A program made the position numbers and the translations under genes. This document shows, in pieces, positions 25,311 to 35,595 of a stretch of 64,000 bases of DNA; position 1 is the stretch's first letter, and each line of letters opens with the position of its first letter. This stretch comes from Pseudomonas putida (lineage in GTDB: Bacteria; Pseudomonadota; Gammaproteobacteria; Pseudomonadales; Pseudomonadaceae): contig NZ_JANHLD010000001.1 of NCBI RefSeq assembly GCF_028682455.1, positions 2,123,501 through 2,187,500 of the forward strand, read 5' to 3'. The notes beneath the pieces were generated by a model. It was not told where the DNA came from and searched no databases. It worked only from the letters and a program-made list of their open reading frames with translations.

Positions 25311-26405
25311 ATGACTGATCACCGCCTGTGGGCACGCGAAGCCATCCGTATCATCGAGGCTGATTTCCAGCGCAGTGCCGATACCCACCTGATCCCGCTG
25401 CCAATGCCGGGGTTTCCGGGCGTCGAGCTGTATTTCAAGGACGAGTCCAGTCACCCCACCGGTAGCCTCAAGCATCGCCTGGCGCGCTCGTTGTTTCTCT
25501 ACGCCTTGTGCAACGGCTGGTTGCGCCCCGGTGCGCCCGTGATCGAAGCTTCCAGTGGTTCGACGGCGATTTCCGAAGCCTACTTTGCGCGATTGCTCGG
25601 ATTGCCCTTCATTGCAGTGGTGCCAGCCAGCACCTCGCAGGAAAAGATCGCCCAGATCGCCTTCTATGGCGGCCAGAGTCACCTGGTCAAGGATCCGACG
25701 CAAATCTATGCCGAGTCCGAGCGCCTGGCGCGGGAAAGTGGCGGGCATTTCATGGATCAGTTCACCTACGCCGAGCGGGCCACCGACTGGCGGGCCAACA
25801 ACAATATTGCCGAGTCGATCTTCAGCCAGATGCGTTTCGAGCGCCATCCCGAGCCGAGCTGGTTGATTTCAAGCCCCGGCACGGGTGGCACCACGGCAAC
25901 CCTGGGGCGCTATGTGCGTTATCGCCAGTACCCCACGCGGGTATTGTGTGCCGATGCCGAGCGTTCGGTGTTTTTCGACAGCTACAAGAGCGGTGATCGT
26001 TCCTTGCAACTCGATTGTGGCTCACGGATCGAAGGCATTGGCCGGCCACGGGTCGAGGCATCGTTCCTGCCCGATGTCATCGACGCGATGGTCAAGGTGC
26101 CCGATGCCTTGTCGCTGGCTGCCATGCACTACCTGGCCGGGCGCCTCGGGCGGCGGGTCGGTGGCTCAAGCGGCACCAACCTGATCGGTGCATTGATCGC
26201 GGCGCAGCAAATGCACGCGGCAGGCGAGGCCGGCTCGATCGTGGCGATACTCTGTGATGGCGGCGACCGTTATGCGACCAGCTACTACGACCAGGGCTGG
26301 CTGAAGTCGCAGGGGTATCAGTTGGAGGGGGTGATCGAGGCGGTGACGGCGTGTGTCGAGGGGGGCAAGCCTTTGCCTGCGACCATCTTGCGTGAGGGGA
26401 TCTGA
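25311..26405 (+). CDS. PLP-dependent cysteine synthase family protein (Cds1-like)
   Basis: A 364-residue fold-type II PLP enzyme. HPTGSLKHR contains the Schiff-base Lys54; EASSGSTAIS is the substrate-binding loop and SPGTGGTTAT the phosphate-binding loop. It resembles L-cysteine desulfhydrase Cds1 and other CysK/CBS relatives and is longer than CysK (about 320). It could degrade cysteine to sulfide, pyruvate and ammonia, but the family also includes synthases, so the direction is uncertain. The ATG at 25311 gives the conserved start; the one at 25272 adds 13 unlike residues. No cys genes are nearby. Confidence 0.8.
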   Translation: MTDHRLWAREAIRIIEADFQRSADTHLIPLPMPGFPGVELYFKDESSHPTGSLKHRLARSLFLYALCNGWLRPGAPVIEASSGSTAISEAYFARLLGLPFIAVVPASTSQEKIAQIAFYGGQSHLVKDPTQIYAESERLARESGGHFMDQFTYAERATDWRANNNIAESIFSQMRFERHPEPSWLISSPGTGGTTATLGRYVRYRQYPTRVLCADAERSVFFDSYKSGDRSLQLDCGSRIEGIGRPRVEASFLPDVIDAMVKVPDALSLAAMHYLAGRLGRRVGGSSGTNLIGALIAAQQMHAAGEAGSIVAILCDGGDRYATSYYDQGWLKSQGYQLEGVIEAVTACVEGGKPLPATILREGI

Positions 26406-26410
26406 AAACC

Positions 26411-26459
26411 ATCGCGGGGCAAGCCGCTCCCACACTGTGGGAGCGGCTTGCCCCGCGAC
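26411..26459. repeat. REP palindrome
   Basis: A perfect inverted repeat with 23-bp arms (26412-26434 and 26436-26458) around a single base, core GCGGGGCAAGCCGCTCCCAC. It lies between the stop codons of two convergent genes and could act as a bidirectional transcription barrier or mRNA-stabilising stem. Confidence 0.9.
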
Positions 26460-26465
26460 TGAGCG

Positions 26466-28079
26466 TTACTTCTCCAGGCCCAACATGCTGCGCGCCACGG
26501 CCTCGGCGATACGAATCCCGTCCACACCTGCCGACAGGATCCCGCCCGCGTAACCCGCACCTTCGCCGGCCGGGAACAGACCCTTGAGGTTCAGGCTCTG
26601 CATGCTCGCATCACGGGTGATACGCAGCGGTGACGAGGTGCGGGTTTCGATCCCTGTCAGTACGGCGTCGTGCAGGTTGTAACCCTTGATCTGCCGATCG
26701 AAGGCAGGCAAGGCTTCACGTATGGCCTCGATGGCAAAGTCCGGCAGGCTCGGGGCCAGGTCGCCCAGGTTGATGCCAGGCTTGTACGACGGCTCGACAC
26801 TACCCAGGGCCGTTGACGGCTTGCCGGCGACAAAGTCGCCGACCAGTTGGGCCGGTGCGTGGTAATTGCTGCCACCGAGCACATAGGCATGGGCTTCGAG
26901 CTTTTCCTGCAGCTCGATACCGGCTAGCGGGCCGCCTGGGAAGTCCTGCTCGGGGGTGATGCCGACGACGATACCCGAGTTGGCATTGCGCTCGTTGCGT
27001 GAGTACTGGCTCATGCCGTTGGTGACCACCCGGCCTGGCTCGCTGGTGGCTGCCACGACGGTGCCGCCCGGGCACATGCAGAAGCTGTAGACGGAGCGTC
27101 CGTTCTTGGCGTGGTGAACCAGTTTGTAGTCTGCCGCGCCCAGTTTCGGATGCCCGGCATACTTGCCCAGGCGCGCCTGGTCGATCAGCGATTGCGGGTG
27201 CTCGATACGGAAGCCGATGGAAAACGGCTTGGCTTCCATGAAAACGCCGCGGGCGTGGAGCATGCGGAAAGTATCCCGGGCGCTATGGCCCAGGGCCAGG
27301 ACCACATGGCGCGAATGCAGCTGTTCGCCGCTTTCCAGCACTACGCCATTGAGCTGGCCATCGTCCATCAGCAGGTCGGTGACTTTCTGTTCAAAGCGCA
27401 CTTCGCCGCCCAGCGCGTGAATTTCATGGCGCATGTTCTCGACCATGCCGGTCAGGCGGAAGGTGCCGATGTGCGGCTTGCTGACGTAGAGAATCTCGTC
27501 CGGTGCGCCGGCCTTGACGAACTCGTGGAGGACCTTGCGACCGTGGTGCTGCGGGTCTTTGATCTGGCTGTAGAGCTTGCCGTCGGAGAAGGTGCCGGCG
27601 CCGCCTTCGCCGAACTGTACGTTCGACTCGGGGTTGAGCACGCTCTTGCGCCACAGGCCCCAGGTGTCCTTGGTGCGCTGGCGTACTTCCTTGCCCCGTT
27701 CGAGGATGATTGGCTTGAAGCCCATCTGCGCCAGCAGCAGGCCGGCGAAGATCCCGCAGGGTCCGAAGCCGACCACGATCGGGCGCTCCGGCAGGTCGGC
27801 AGGCGCTTGCCCGACCACCTTGTAGCTGACATCCGGCGCGACATTGACGTTGTGGTCGTCGGCGAACTTTTGCAGCAGTTCGGCTTCGTTGCTGACGTTC
27901 AGGTCGATGGTGTAGATGAACAGCAGTTCGCTGTTCTTCTTGCGGGCGTCGTAGCTGCGCTTGAACAGGGTGAAGTCCAGCAGCTGCTCGTCGCTGATCC
28001 CCAGGCGTTGCACGATGGCCTCGCGCAGTGCTTCATCAGGATGATCCAGCGGCAGCTTCAGTTCGGTGATTCGTAACAT
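26466..28079 (-). CDS. NAD(P)/FAD-dependent oxidoreductase (COG2509-type)
   Basis: A 537-residue flavoprotein. Residues 1-85 are a small alpha/beta domain (KRSYDARKKNSELLFIYTID). The FAD-binding Rossmann motif VVGFGPCGIFAGLLLAQMG is near residue 100. VVLALGHSARDTF is the second nucleotide-associated block and FPAGEGAGYAGGI the C-terminal flavin-binding block. Proteins of this layout are annotated as uncharacterised FAD-dependent dehydrogenases; the substrate is not known. The ATG at 28079 (MLRITELKLP) gives the conserved start. It is convergent with the PLP enzyme. Confidence 0.87.
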   Translation of the reverse strand: MLRITELKLPLDHPDEALREAIVQRLGISDEQLLDFTLFKRSYDARKKNSELLFIYTIDLNVSNEAELLQKFADDHNVNVAPDVSYKVVGQAPADLPERPIVVGFGPCGIFAGLLLAQMGFKPIILERGKEVRQRTKDTWGLWRKSVLNPESNVQFGEGGAGTFSDGKLYSQIKDPQHHGRKVLHEFVKAGAPDEILYVSKPHIGTFRLTGMVENMRHEIHALGGEVRFEQKVTDLLMDDGQLNGVVLESGEQLHSRHVVLALGHSARDTFRMLHARGVFMEAKPFSIGFRIEHPQSLIDQARLGKYAGHPKLGAADYKLVHHAKNGRSVYSFCMCPGGTVVAATSEPGRVVTNGMSQYSRNERNANSGIVVGITPEQDFPGGPLAGIELQEKLEAHAYVLGGSNYHAPAQLVGDFVAGKPSTALGSVEPSYKPGINLGDLAPSLPDFAIEAIREALPAFDRQIKGYNLHDAVLTGIETRTSSPLRITRDASMQSLNLKGLFPAGEGAGYAGGILSAGVDGIRIAEAVARSMLGLEK

Positions 28080-28185
28080 GGCAGGGTCCAGTATCCCGGC
28101 CATGAACGGCCGGCGGCTTTACACAAACCGCCAAGTATAAGCTGTTCCCAGCCGTTGCAGGCAGGATAAACGCGTGCACCGATGA

Positions 28186-28860
28186 TCAGTCGCTGCGCGC
28201 GCCGCCGTAATAGGCGCATCCACGCATCGTCTGGCCGTCGACGCGCAACTCGGCCATCAGGTGCTGGACACCACCGGTGGCGATATCGACACAGCGTTGC
28301 GGGGCGACCCAGAGCTCCACGCGCTGGCCATTGGCTTCGGTGCTGAGGCTGAAGCGGCCATCGGGCAGTTGCTCTTCCAGATACGGTACGGCCAGGGACG
28401 GTTGGCCAGGACGGTCCAGGACCATGCCCTTGCCACTGGCCTTGAGGTTCCAGTCCGGTTCGTGGCCGCTGGCACGCAGGGTCAGGCGCTTGAAGTTGGG
28501 ATCGCTGCAGGCACTGCTGGAGTGCTCGACCCGATACAGGCGCTGTACGTTCAACTGGCCATCGTTGCCGGCTTTCTGGCTGGTAGACAGCGTGCCGTTG
28601 ATATCGGCGAACAGCGTGCCCGGCTCGTCGGCTAGGTCCGCCGCTTCCTGCAGGATGCCGGTGTTGCCGGCATCGAACACGGCAAAATGGCGATCTTCCG
28701 TGCACGGCTTGAACAGCAACTGGCCACCTTGTGCGCTCAATTCGCCTTGCATCCGGGTCATGCCGACGCTAGAGGCGACCTGCGGTTTGTCGGCCAGCAT
28801 CTGGCAGCCGGCAAACAGTGGCAACAAGGCGACAAGCAACAGCGAAGGGGCGGCACGCAT
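28186..28860 (-). CDS. Putative lipoprotein (COG3650-type)
   Basis: A 224-residue lipoprotein, lipobox FAGC (Cys19). The mature part has two related beta-rich domains: one with LSAQGGQLLFKPCTED and a second, HslJ/META-like, with ASGHEPDWNLKASG. Cys residues in both halves (PCTED, SACSD, QRCVD, RGCAY) may form disulfides in the periplasm. The function is unknown; related proteins are linked only loosely to envelope stress. The start at 28860 puts the signal peptide at the N-terminus. Confidence 0.75.
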   Translation of the reverse strand: MRAAPSLLLVALLPLFAGCQMLADKPQVASSVGMTRMQGELSAQGGQLLFKPCTEDRHFAVFDAGNTGILQEAADLADEPGTLFADINGTLSTSQKAGNDGQLNVQRLYRVEHSSSACSDPNFKRLTLRASGHEPDWNLKASGKGMVLDRPGQPSLAVPYLEEQLPDGRFSLSTEANGQRVELWVAPQRCVDIATGGVQHLMAELRVDGQTMRGCAYYGGARSD

Positions 28861-28930
28861 CGAGCAAACTCCAGAGTCTCTACCAAAAGGTGCCGCCACG
28901 TTACGCAGGCTCGACGCCGATCACAAGGCC

Positions 28931-29530
28931 TCAGCCAACATGATAGGTCTGGCCAGACTGCAGGCCTTCGACGCTCTTGGCGTAGGCCAGCGCCACCTCG
29001 GCTGCCGGCACGGGTTTGAACCCACGAAAATAAGGGGCGTAGGCCGGCATCGCTTCGACCAGCACATTGGGGCTGATGGAATTGACCCGCAATCCGCGCG
29101 GCAATTCGATGGCCGCGGCCTTGACGAAGGCATCGATAGCGCCGTTGACCAGGCTCGCCGAGGCGCCTGTGCGGATCGGGTCATGGCTGGTGACGCCGCT
29201 GGTGAAGGTGAACGAGCCGCCATCGTTGATGAACTCCCGGCCAATCAGCAACAGGTTGACCTGGCCCATGAGCTTGTCGCCAAGGCCCAGGGCGAACTGT
29301 GCTTCGGTCATTTCGGCCAGCGCGGCGAAGGTCACGTTGCCGGCGGCACAGACCAGGGCATCGAAGCGGCCTGTCTGTTCGAACAGGCGGCGAATCGAGG
29401 CGCTGTCGCTGATATCGACCTGATAGTCACCGCTGCTGCGGCCGATAGGAATCACTTGGTGACGTTGTTCCAGTTCTTTGGCTACCGCCGAACCAATGGT
29501 GCCGCTGGCGCCGATCAACAGGATTTTCAT
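28931..29530 (-). CDS. Short-chain dehydrogenase/reductase
   Basis: A 199-residue minimal SDR. The NAD(P)-binding motif GASGTIGSAV is at residues 7-16, with CAAGN near residue 72. The catalytic region is unusual: FTSGVTSHD carries the Ser, but the YxxxK is replaced by LVNGAIDAFVKAAA, with no Tyr in the expected place, so classical SDR catalysis is doubtful. It is transcribed divergently from the LysR gene, which probably controls it. Confidence 0.8.
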   Translation of the reverse strand: MKILLIGASGTIGSAVAKELEQRHQVIPIGRSSGDYQVDISDSASIRRLFEQTGRFDALVCAAGNVTFAALAEMTEAQFALGLGDKLMGQVNLLLIGREFINDGGSFTFTSGVTSHDPIRTGASASLVNGAIDAFVKAAAIELPRGLRVNSISPNVLVEAMPAYAPYFRGFKPVPAAEVALAYAKSVEGLQSGQTYHVG

Positions 29531-29616
29531 GGATACGTTCCTTGCTGGTTGTGAGGGCAAGGCTCAAGTCTAGGGTGGATTTTTCTGCGGATAAGCGTGC
29601 TAATGGGCAACCTTTG

Positions 29617-29632
29617 GTTTTCATATGGAAAC
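29617..29632 (+). promoter_or_regulatory. Candidate LysR-type operator
   Basis: GTTTTCATATGGAAAC, symmetrical at 14 of 16 positions, overlaps the SD region of the LysR gene in the divergent intergenic gap. A T-N11-A-type motif in this position would fit autorepression. The assignment rests on symmetry and location only. Confidence 0.35.
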
Positions 29633-29637
29633 AATCT

Positions 29638-30552
29638 GTGAGTGACCTGGACGATCTGGCAGCCTTTGCCGTGTTGATGGATGCCGGCAGTTTCACCCTG
29701 GCCGCGCAGCAGCTGGGTTGGAGCAAAGGGCAGCTGTCCAAGCGCATCAGTGCGTTGGAGGCCAGTCACTCGGTCAAACTCCTGCATCGCACGACGCGCC
29801 GGCTGAGCCTGACTGCAGCGGGGGCGATGTTGCTGCCCCAGGCCCAGGCGCTGGTCCGTCAAATGGAGGGTGCCCGCCAGACCCTGTCCATGCTCAGGGA
29901 CGAACTGGCAGGCCCGGTGCGCATCACCGTGCCGGTGTCGTTGGGGGAGACGTTTTTCGAAGGGCTGTTGCTGGAATTCGCCTCGACCTACCCAGGTCTT
30001 CAGGTGGAGCTCGAATTGAACAATGGCTACCGGGATCTGCTGGGTGATGGCTTCGACCTGGCGATACGCACCGAGGTCCAGGGCGATGCGCGGCTGGTCG
30101 CTCGCCCGGTGCTGGCGATGCAGGAACTGACCTGTGCCAGCCCGGCTTATGTCGAGCGGTACGGGCAGCCGCACACGCCGGCGCAACTGGGCGGCCATCG
30201 CTGCTTGCTCAACAGTCACTACAGTGGTCGCGAGGAGTGGTTGTATCACCAGCACCACGAATTGGTGCGGGTGCAGGTTGGCGGCAGTTTCGCCAGCAAC
30301 CATTACAGCCTGCTGAAGAAAGCCGCGTTGCTAGGGGCGGGAGTTGCCAGGTTGCCTTCCTACATGGTCCATGGCGAGGTGGCAGACGGACGACTGCTCT
30401 GGTTGTTGCGTGACTACCAGACGCGCAGTGTGCCGCTGTTCCTCGTGCATCCCTATCAAGGCGCGATGCCCAGGAGGGTCCAGGTGCTTGCCGACTACCT
30501 GATGCGCTGGTTCAAAAACGTAGGAGCGGGATTGCCCCGCGATGCGATGTGA
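29638..30552 (+). CDS. LysR family transcriptional regulator
   Basis: A 304-residue regulator. It has an N-terminal winged HTH (residues 1-60; GSFTLAAQQLGWSKGQLSKRISALE) and an effector-binding domain from about residue 90. It starts at GTG 29638 (SDLDDLAAFAVLMDAG) with GGAA 8 bases upstream; longer forms start at TTG. The last eleven residues (NVGAGLPRDAM) are encoded inside a REP element, so the native C-terminus was probably extended by REP insertion or loss of a stop codon. Its likely target is the divergent SDR gene. Confidence 0.87.
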   Translation: MSDLDDLAAFAVLMDAGSFTLAAQQLGWSKGQLSKRISALEASHSVKLLHRTTRRLSLTAAGAMLLPQAQALVRQMEGARQTLSMLRDELAGPVRITVPVSLGETFFEGLLLEFASTYPGLQVELELNNGYRDLLGDGFDLAIRTEVQGDARLVARPVLAMQELTCASPAYVERYGQPHTPAQLGGHRCLLNSHYSGREEWLYHQHHELVRVQVGGSFASNHYSLLKKAALLGAGVARLPSYMVHGEVADGRLLWLLRDYQTRSVPLFLVHPYQGAMPRRVQVLADYLMRWFKNVGAGLPRDAM

Positions 30553-30592
30553 CCGTTGGATCACGATCGCAGGGCAAGCCCGCTCCTATAGT
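30519..30592. repeat. REP element pair overlapping the LysR gene end
   Basis: GTAGGAGCGGGATTGCCCCG (in frame within the LysR gene), then about 24 bp, then the inverted copy GCAGGGCAAGCCCGCTCCTA, ending 4 bp before the braG stop codon. It occupies the whole gap between two convergent genes. Confidence 0.8.
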
Positions 30593-30595
30593 GGG

Positions 30596-31297
30596 TCAAC
30601 CCCCCAGGTAAGCGTCGCGTACCTTGGGGTCGGTCAGCAGGGCTTCACCGGTGCCTTGCATTACCACCCGGCCGTTTTCCAGCACATAGGCACGGTCGGC
30701 GACTTTGAGGGCCTGGTTGGCGTTCTGCTCGACCAGGAACACCGTTACGCCGTCACGGCGCAGTTGCTCGATGATGTCGAAGATCTGCTGGATGATGATC
30801 GGCGCCAGACCCAGCGATGGCTCGTCAAGCAACAGCAGCTTGGGTTTGCTCATCAAGGCCCGGCCGATAGCGAGCATTTGCTGCTCGCCACCGGACATGG
30901 TGCCGCCACGCTGGCTGAAGCGTTCCTTCAGGCGCGGGAACAGGTGCAGGACCTTGTCCATCTGCTCCTGGTAATCGCCCTTGTTGGTAAAGAAGCCACC
31001 CATGGCCAGGTTCTCTTCCACCGTCAGGCGGGCGAACACCCGGCGGCCCTCCGGCACCACGGCAATGCTCTTGCGCATGATGTGCGAGGACGGCTGGCCG
31101 ACCAGTTCTTCACCCAGGTACTTGATGCTGCCGCTTTGTGCCTGGGGAGAACCACAGAGGGTCATCAGCAGGGTGGATTTACCTGCACCGTTGGCGCCGA
31201 TCAGGGTGACGATCTCACCCTGGCGGATCTCGACGTTGACGCCGTGCAGCGCCTGGATCTTGCCATAGAAGGTGGAAACGTTTTCGAACTGCAGCAT
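30596..31297 (-). CDS. braG: Branched-chain amino acid ABC transporter ATPase BraG/LivF
   Basis: A 233-residue cytoplasmic ATPase, one of two nucleotide-binding subunits that drive uptake of Leu, Ile and Val. Walker A is GANGAGKST (residues about 33-41), the signature motif MSGGEQQM and Walker B LLLLDEPSLGL. It is the last gene of the braDEFG operon, directly abutting braF (no gap at 31297/31298). A REP pair follows. Confidence 0.95.
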   Translation of the reverse strand: MLQFENVSTFYGKIQALHGVNVEIRQGEIVTLIGANGAGKSTLLMTLCGSPQAQSGSIKYLGEELVGQPSSHIMRKSIAVVPEGRRVFARLTVEENLAMGGFFTNKGDYQEQMDKVLHLFPRLKERFSQRGGTMSGGEQQMLAIGRALMSKPKLLLLDEPSLGLAPIIIQQIFDIIEQLRRDGVTVFLVEQNANQALKVADRAYVLENGRVVMQGTGEALLTDPKVRDAYLGG

Positions 31298-32061
31298 TTA
31301 CGCTTCCCCCAGGTAGGCTTTGATCACTTCAGGGTTATCGCGGATCTGTTCCGGCGTGCCGTCGGCCAGGGGCGTGCCCTGGTTGATGACCACGATATGG
31401 TCGGAGATGCTCATGACCAGTTTCATGTCGTGCTCGATCAACAGCACGGTGACGTTGTGCTCTTCTCGCAGCAGGCTGATCAGGGCCTTGAGGTCTTCGG
31501 TCTCCTTGGGGTTCAGGCCGGCCGCCGGTTCGTCGAGCATGAGGATCCGCGGACGAGTCATCATGCAGCGGGCGATTTCCAGGCGCCGTTGCTGACCGTA
31601 GGCCAGGGTCCCGGCGGTACGGTTGGCAAACTCGGTGAGGTTGACCTTGTCCAGCCAGAACTGCGCATAGTCCATGGCTTCGCGCTCACTGCGGCGAAAG
31701 CCTGGGGTCTTGAACAGCCCGGCGAAGAAATTGGTGTTCAGGTGACGGTGCTGGGCGATCAGCAGGTTTTCCAGCGCGGTCATCTCTTTGAACAGGCGCA
31801 CGTTCTGGAAGGTCCGCACCACGCCCTTGCGGGCAATTTCGTGCCCGGCCAGGCCCTGGATCGGCTGGCCATCGAGCAGGATGCTGCCGGCGCTCGGCTT
31901 GTAGAAACCGGTCAGGCAGTTGAACACCGTGGTCTTGCCGGCCCCGTTAGGGCCGATCAATGCCACTACCTGTTTTTCCTTGACGGTCAGGGCCACGCCG
32001 TTGACCGCCAACAAGCCGCCGAAGCGCATGCTCAGGCCGCTGACTTGCAGAATTTCGCGGC

Positions 32062-32065
<4 letters not shown>
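31298..32065 (-). CDS. braF: Branched-chain amino acid ABC transporter ATPase BraF/LivG
   Basis: A 255-residue ATPase, partner of BraG. Walker A is GPNGAGKTT, the signature [10 protein letters not shown] (a known LivG variant of LSGGQ) and Walker [12 protein letters not shown]. It has the longer insertion between Walker A and signature that distinguishes LivG from LivF. Its start overlaps the braE stop codon by 4 bp, which implies translational coupling. Confidence 0.95.
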
Positions 32066-33314
<1,249 letters not shown>

Positions 33315-33318
<4 letters not shown>

Positions 33319-34238
33319 ACTTTTTCAACCTCCGGACGGCCGAGAATGCCGGTCGGACGGAACAACAGCACCAGAACCAAAAGACCGAAGGCCACCACGT
33401 CCTTGTACTGGTCGCCGAAGATGTCGGCGCCAAAGGCTTCAGCCACCCCCAGCACCAGCCCGCCGAGCATGGCGCCCGGAATACTGCCGATGCCACCCAG
33501 AACGGCCGCGGTAAAGGCCTTCAGGCCTACCAGGAAACCGGCGTTGGGGTTGATCACCCCGTACTGCATGCTCAGCAGAACGGCCGCCACGGCTGCCAGG
33601 GCAGCACCGATGACGAAGGTCAGGGCGATGATGTTGTTGGTGTTGATGCCAAGCAGGTTGGCCATCTTGATGTCTTCTGCGCAGGCCCGGCAGGCCCGGC
33701 CCAGACGCGAACGCGAGATGAACAGGGTCAGACCGGTCATGGCCACCAGGGTGACAACGAAGACCAGGATCTGCATGTAGGAGATCAGCACTTCCTCTGC
33801 GCCGCCCGGTCCGAAGGAGATGCTCCCCGGGATCAGGTTGGGAATGGACTTGTCCTTGGAGTCCTGGGACAGCAATACGGTGTTCTGCAGGAATATCGAC
33901 ATACCGATGGCAGAAATCAGCGGGATCAACCGGTTGCTGTTGCGCAGCGGCCGGTAGGCGACCCGTTCGATACTGTAGCCATAGGCACTGGTTACGAAGA
34001 TCGTGGCGACGAACGCGACGGTCATCAGTATCGGCAGTGAGTGGATCCCCATCATGGCAAGCCCGGCAAGGGCAATGAACGCCACGTAGGAACCGATCAT
34101 GTACACCTCGCCATGGGCGAAGTTGATCATTCCAATGATGCCGTAAACCATTGTGTAGCCAATGGCTATCAAGGCATAGGTGCTGCCAATGGTCAGACCA
34201 TTAACCAGCTGTTGGAAGAAGTGATAGATCTCAGGCAT
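33315..34238 (-). CDS. braD: Branched-chain amino acid ABC transporter permease BraD/LivH
   Basis: A 307-residue inner-membrane permease with about eight helices. It begins with [20 protein letters not shown], a LivH signature, and has the EAA-like loop [20 protein letters not shown]. It pairs with BraE to form the translocation channel. It is the first gene of the braDEFG block, 226 bp downstream of braC; a terminator-like stem lies in that gap, so the binding protein can be made in excess over the membrane parts. Confidence 0.95.
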
Positions 34239-34410
34239 TACAGCGCTCCTAAAAACCTGATACGCATTTCACTGGTGGGGTAACCCCGGCCGGTCTCGTG
34301 GTCTTGAGCCACTTCGACGCAGGCACTGTCAGCGAACCGCTGGTGACGGTTTTAAGATTTTCAGGTGAACCTGCTCCCGGATCGCGGGAATCAGGCCCAT
34401 GAACCTCGTA

Positions 34411-34442
34411 AAACAAAGCCCACTGCTCGCACAGTGGGCTTA
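34411..34442 (-). terminator. Terminator/attenuator after braC
   Basis: AAGCCCACTG (34416-34425) pairs perfectly with CAGTGGGCTT (34432-34441) around a 6-base loop. On the minus strand it is followed by TTTGTTTT. It lies 23 bp downstream of the braC stop codon and upstream of braD. Confidence 0.85.
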
Positions 34443-34464
34443 GTAGTCATGTAGTCAGACGGGA

Positions 34465-35595
34465 TTACTGAGGAGAAACTTCGGTTTTAGGTTTGCCGAA
34501 ATGCCATTCGTAGACCACGAATTTGAAGTCTTTCAGGTCGCCCTTGTCGTCGAACGACAGGTCGCCAGTTGGGGTCTTGAAGGTGCCTTTGTGGATTTGC
34601 GCGGCGACTTTTTCTGCGTCGTCGCTGCTGCCGGCGGCCTTGATGCCATCGGCGATCAGCTGGACAGCCGAGTAGGCCGGGAATACGAACGGGCCGCTTG
34701 GATCCTTGCCATCGGCCTTGATGGCCTCGACGATGGCCTTGTTCGCAGGGTCGGCGTCGAAGGATTTAGGCAGGGTTACCAGCAGGCCTTCGGAAGCGTT
34801 CTGGGCGATTTGCGAGATGGAGTCGTTGCCGACGCCTTCAGGGCCCATGAACTTGGCGTTCAGGCCTTTTTCCTTGGCCTGGCGCAGGATCAGGCCCAGC
34901 TCTGGGTGGTAGCCGCCGTAGTAGACGAAGTCGACGTTGTTTTGCTTGAGCTTCTGGATGATGGACGAGAAGTCCTTGTCACCGGCGTTCAGGCCTTCGA
35001 ACACGGCAACCTTGGTGCCTTTGCCTTCCAGGGTCTGCTTGACCGCGGTGGCGATACCTTCGCCGTACTGCTGTTTGTCGTGCAGGACTGCAACCACTTT
35101 CGGTTTGACGTGGTCGGCAATGTAGTTGCCGGCCGCCGGGCCCTGAGCGCTGTCCAGGCCGATGGTGCGGAAGATCAGCTTGTAGCCACGGGCGGTGATT
35201 TCAGGGCTGGTGGCAGCTGGGGTGATCATGATCACGCCTTCATCTTCATAGATGTCGGACGCAGGCTGGGTGGAGCTGGAGCACAGGTGGCCAATTACGA
35301 ACTTGACGCCATCGTTGACCACTTTGTTGGCGACTGCCACGGCCTGTTTAGGGTCGCAGGCGTCATCATATTCCTTGGCTTCGAGCATCTTGCCGTCGAC
35401 GCCGCCCTTGGCGTTGATGTCTTTGATGGCCTGCTTGGCACCGATGAACTGCATGTCGCCGTACTGAGTGACCGGGCCGGTTTTCGGGCCGGCGATGCCG
35501 ATCTTGATGGTATCGGCTGCAAACGAATGGCTGGCAACCCCGGCCAGAACCATTGCGGCAAACAGCTTGGAAATCTGCTTAGTAGCCTTACTCAT
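34465..35595 (-). CDS. braC: Branched-chain amino acid-binding periplasmic protein BraC/LivK
   Basis: A 376-residue periplasmic solute-binding protein that delivers Leu/Ile/Val (and often Ala/Thr) to BraDEFG. The signal peptide spans residues 1-27 (SHSFA-ADTIKIG). It has the type I binding fold with IGIAGPKTGPVTQYGDMQF, a Cys pair (DACD, HLCSSS) and the family SSSTQPASDIYEDEG ligand-binding loop. It precedes the permease and ATPase genes in the usual order. Confidence 0.96.
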   Translation of the reverse strand: MSKATKQISKLFAAMVLAGVASHSFAADTIKIGIAGPKTGPVTQYGDMQFIGAKQAIKDINAKGGVDGKMLEAKEYDDACDPKQAVAVANKVVNDGVKFVIGHLCSSSTQPASDIYEDEGVIMITPAATSPEITARGYKLIFRTIGLDSAQGPAAGNYIADHVKPKVVAVLHDKQQYGEGIATAVKQTLEGKGTKVAVFEGLNAGDKDFSSIIQKLKQNNVDFVYYGGYHPELGLILRQAKEKGLNAKFMGPEGVGNDSISQIAQNASEGLLVTLPKSFDADPANKAIVEAIKADGKDPSGPFVFPAYSAVQLIADGIKAAGSSDDAEKVAAQIHKGTFKTPTGDLSFDDKGDLKDFKFVVYEWHFGKPKTEVSPQ

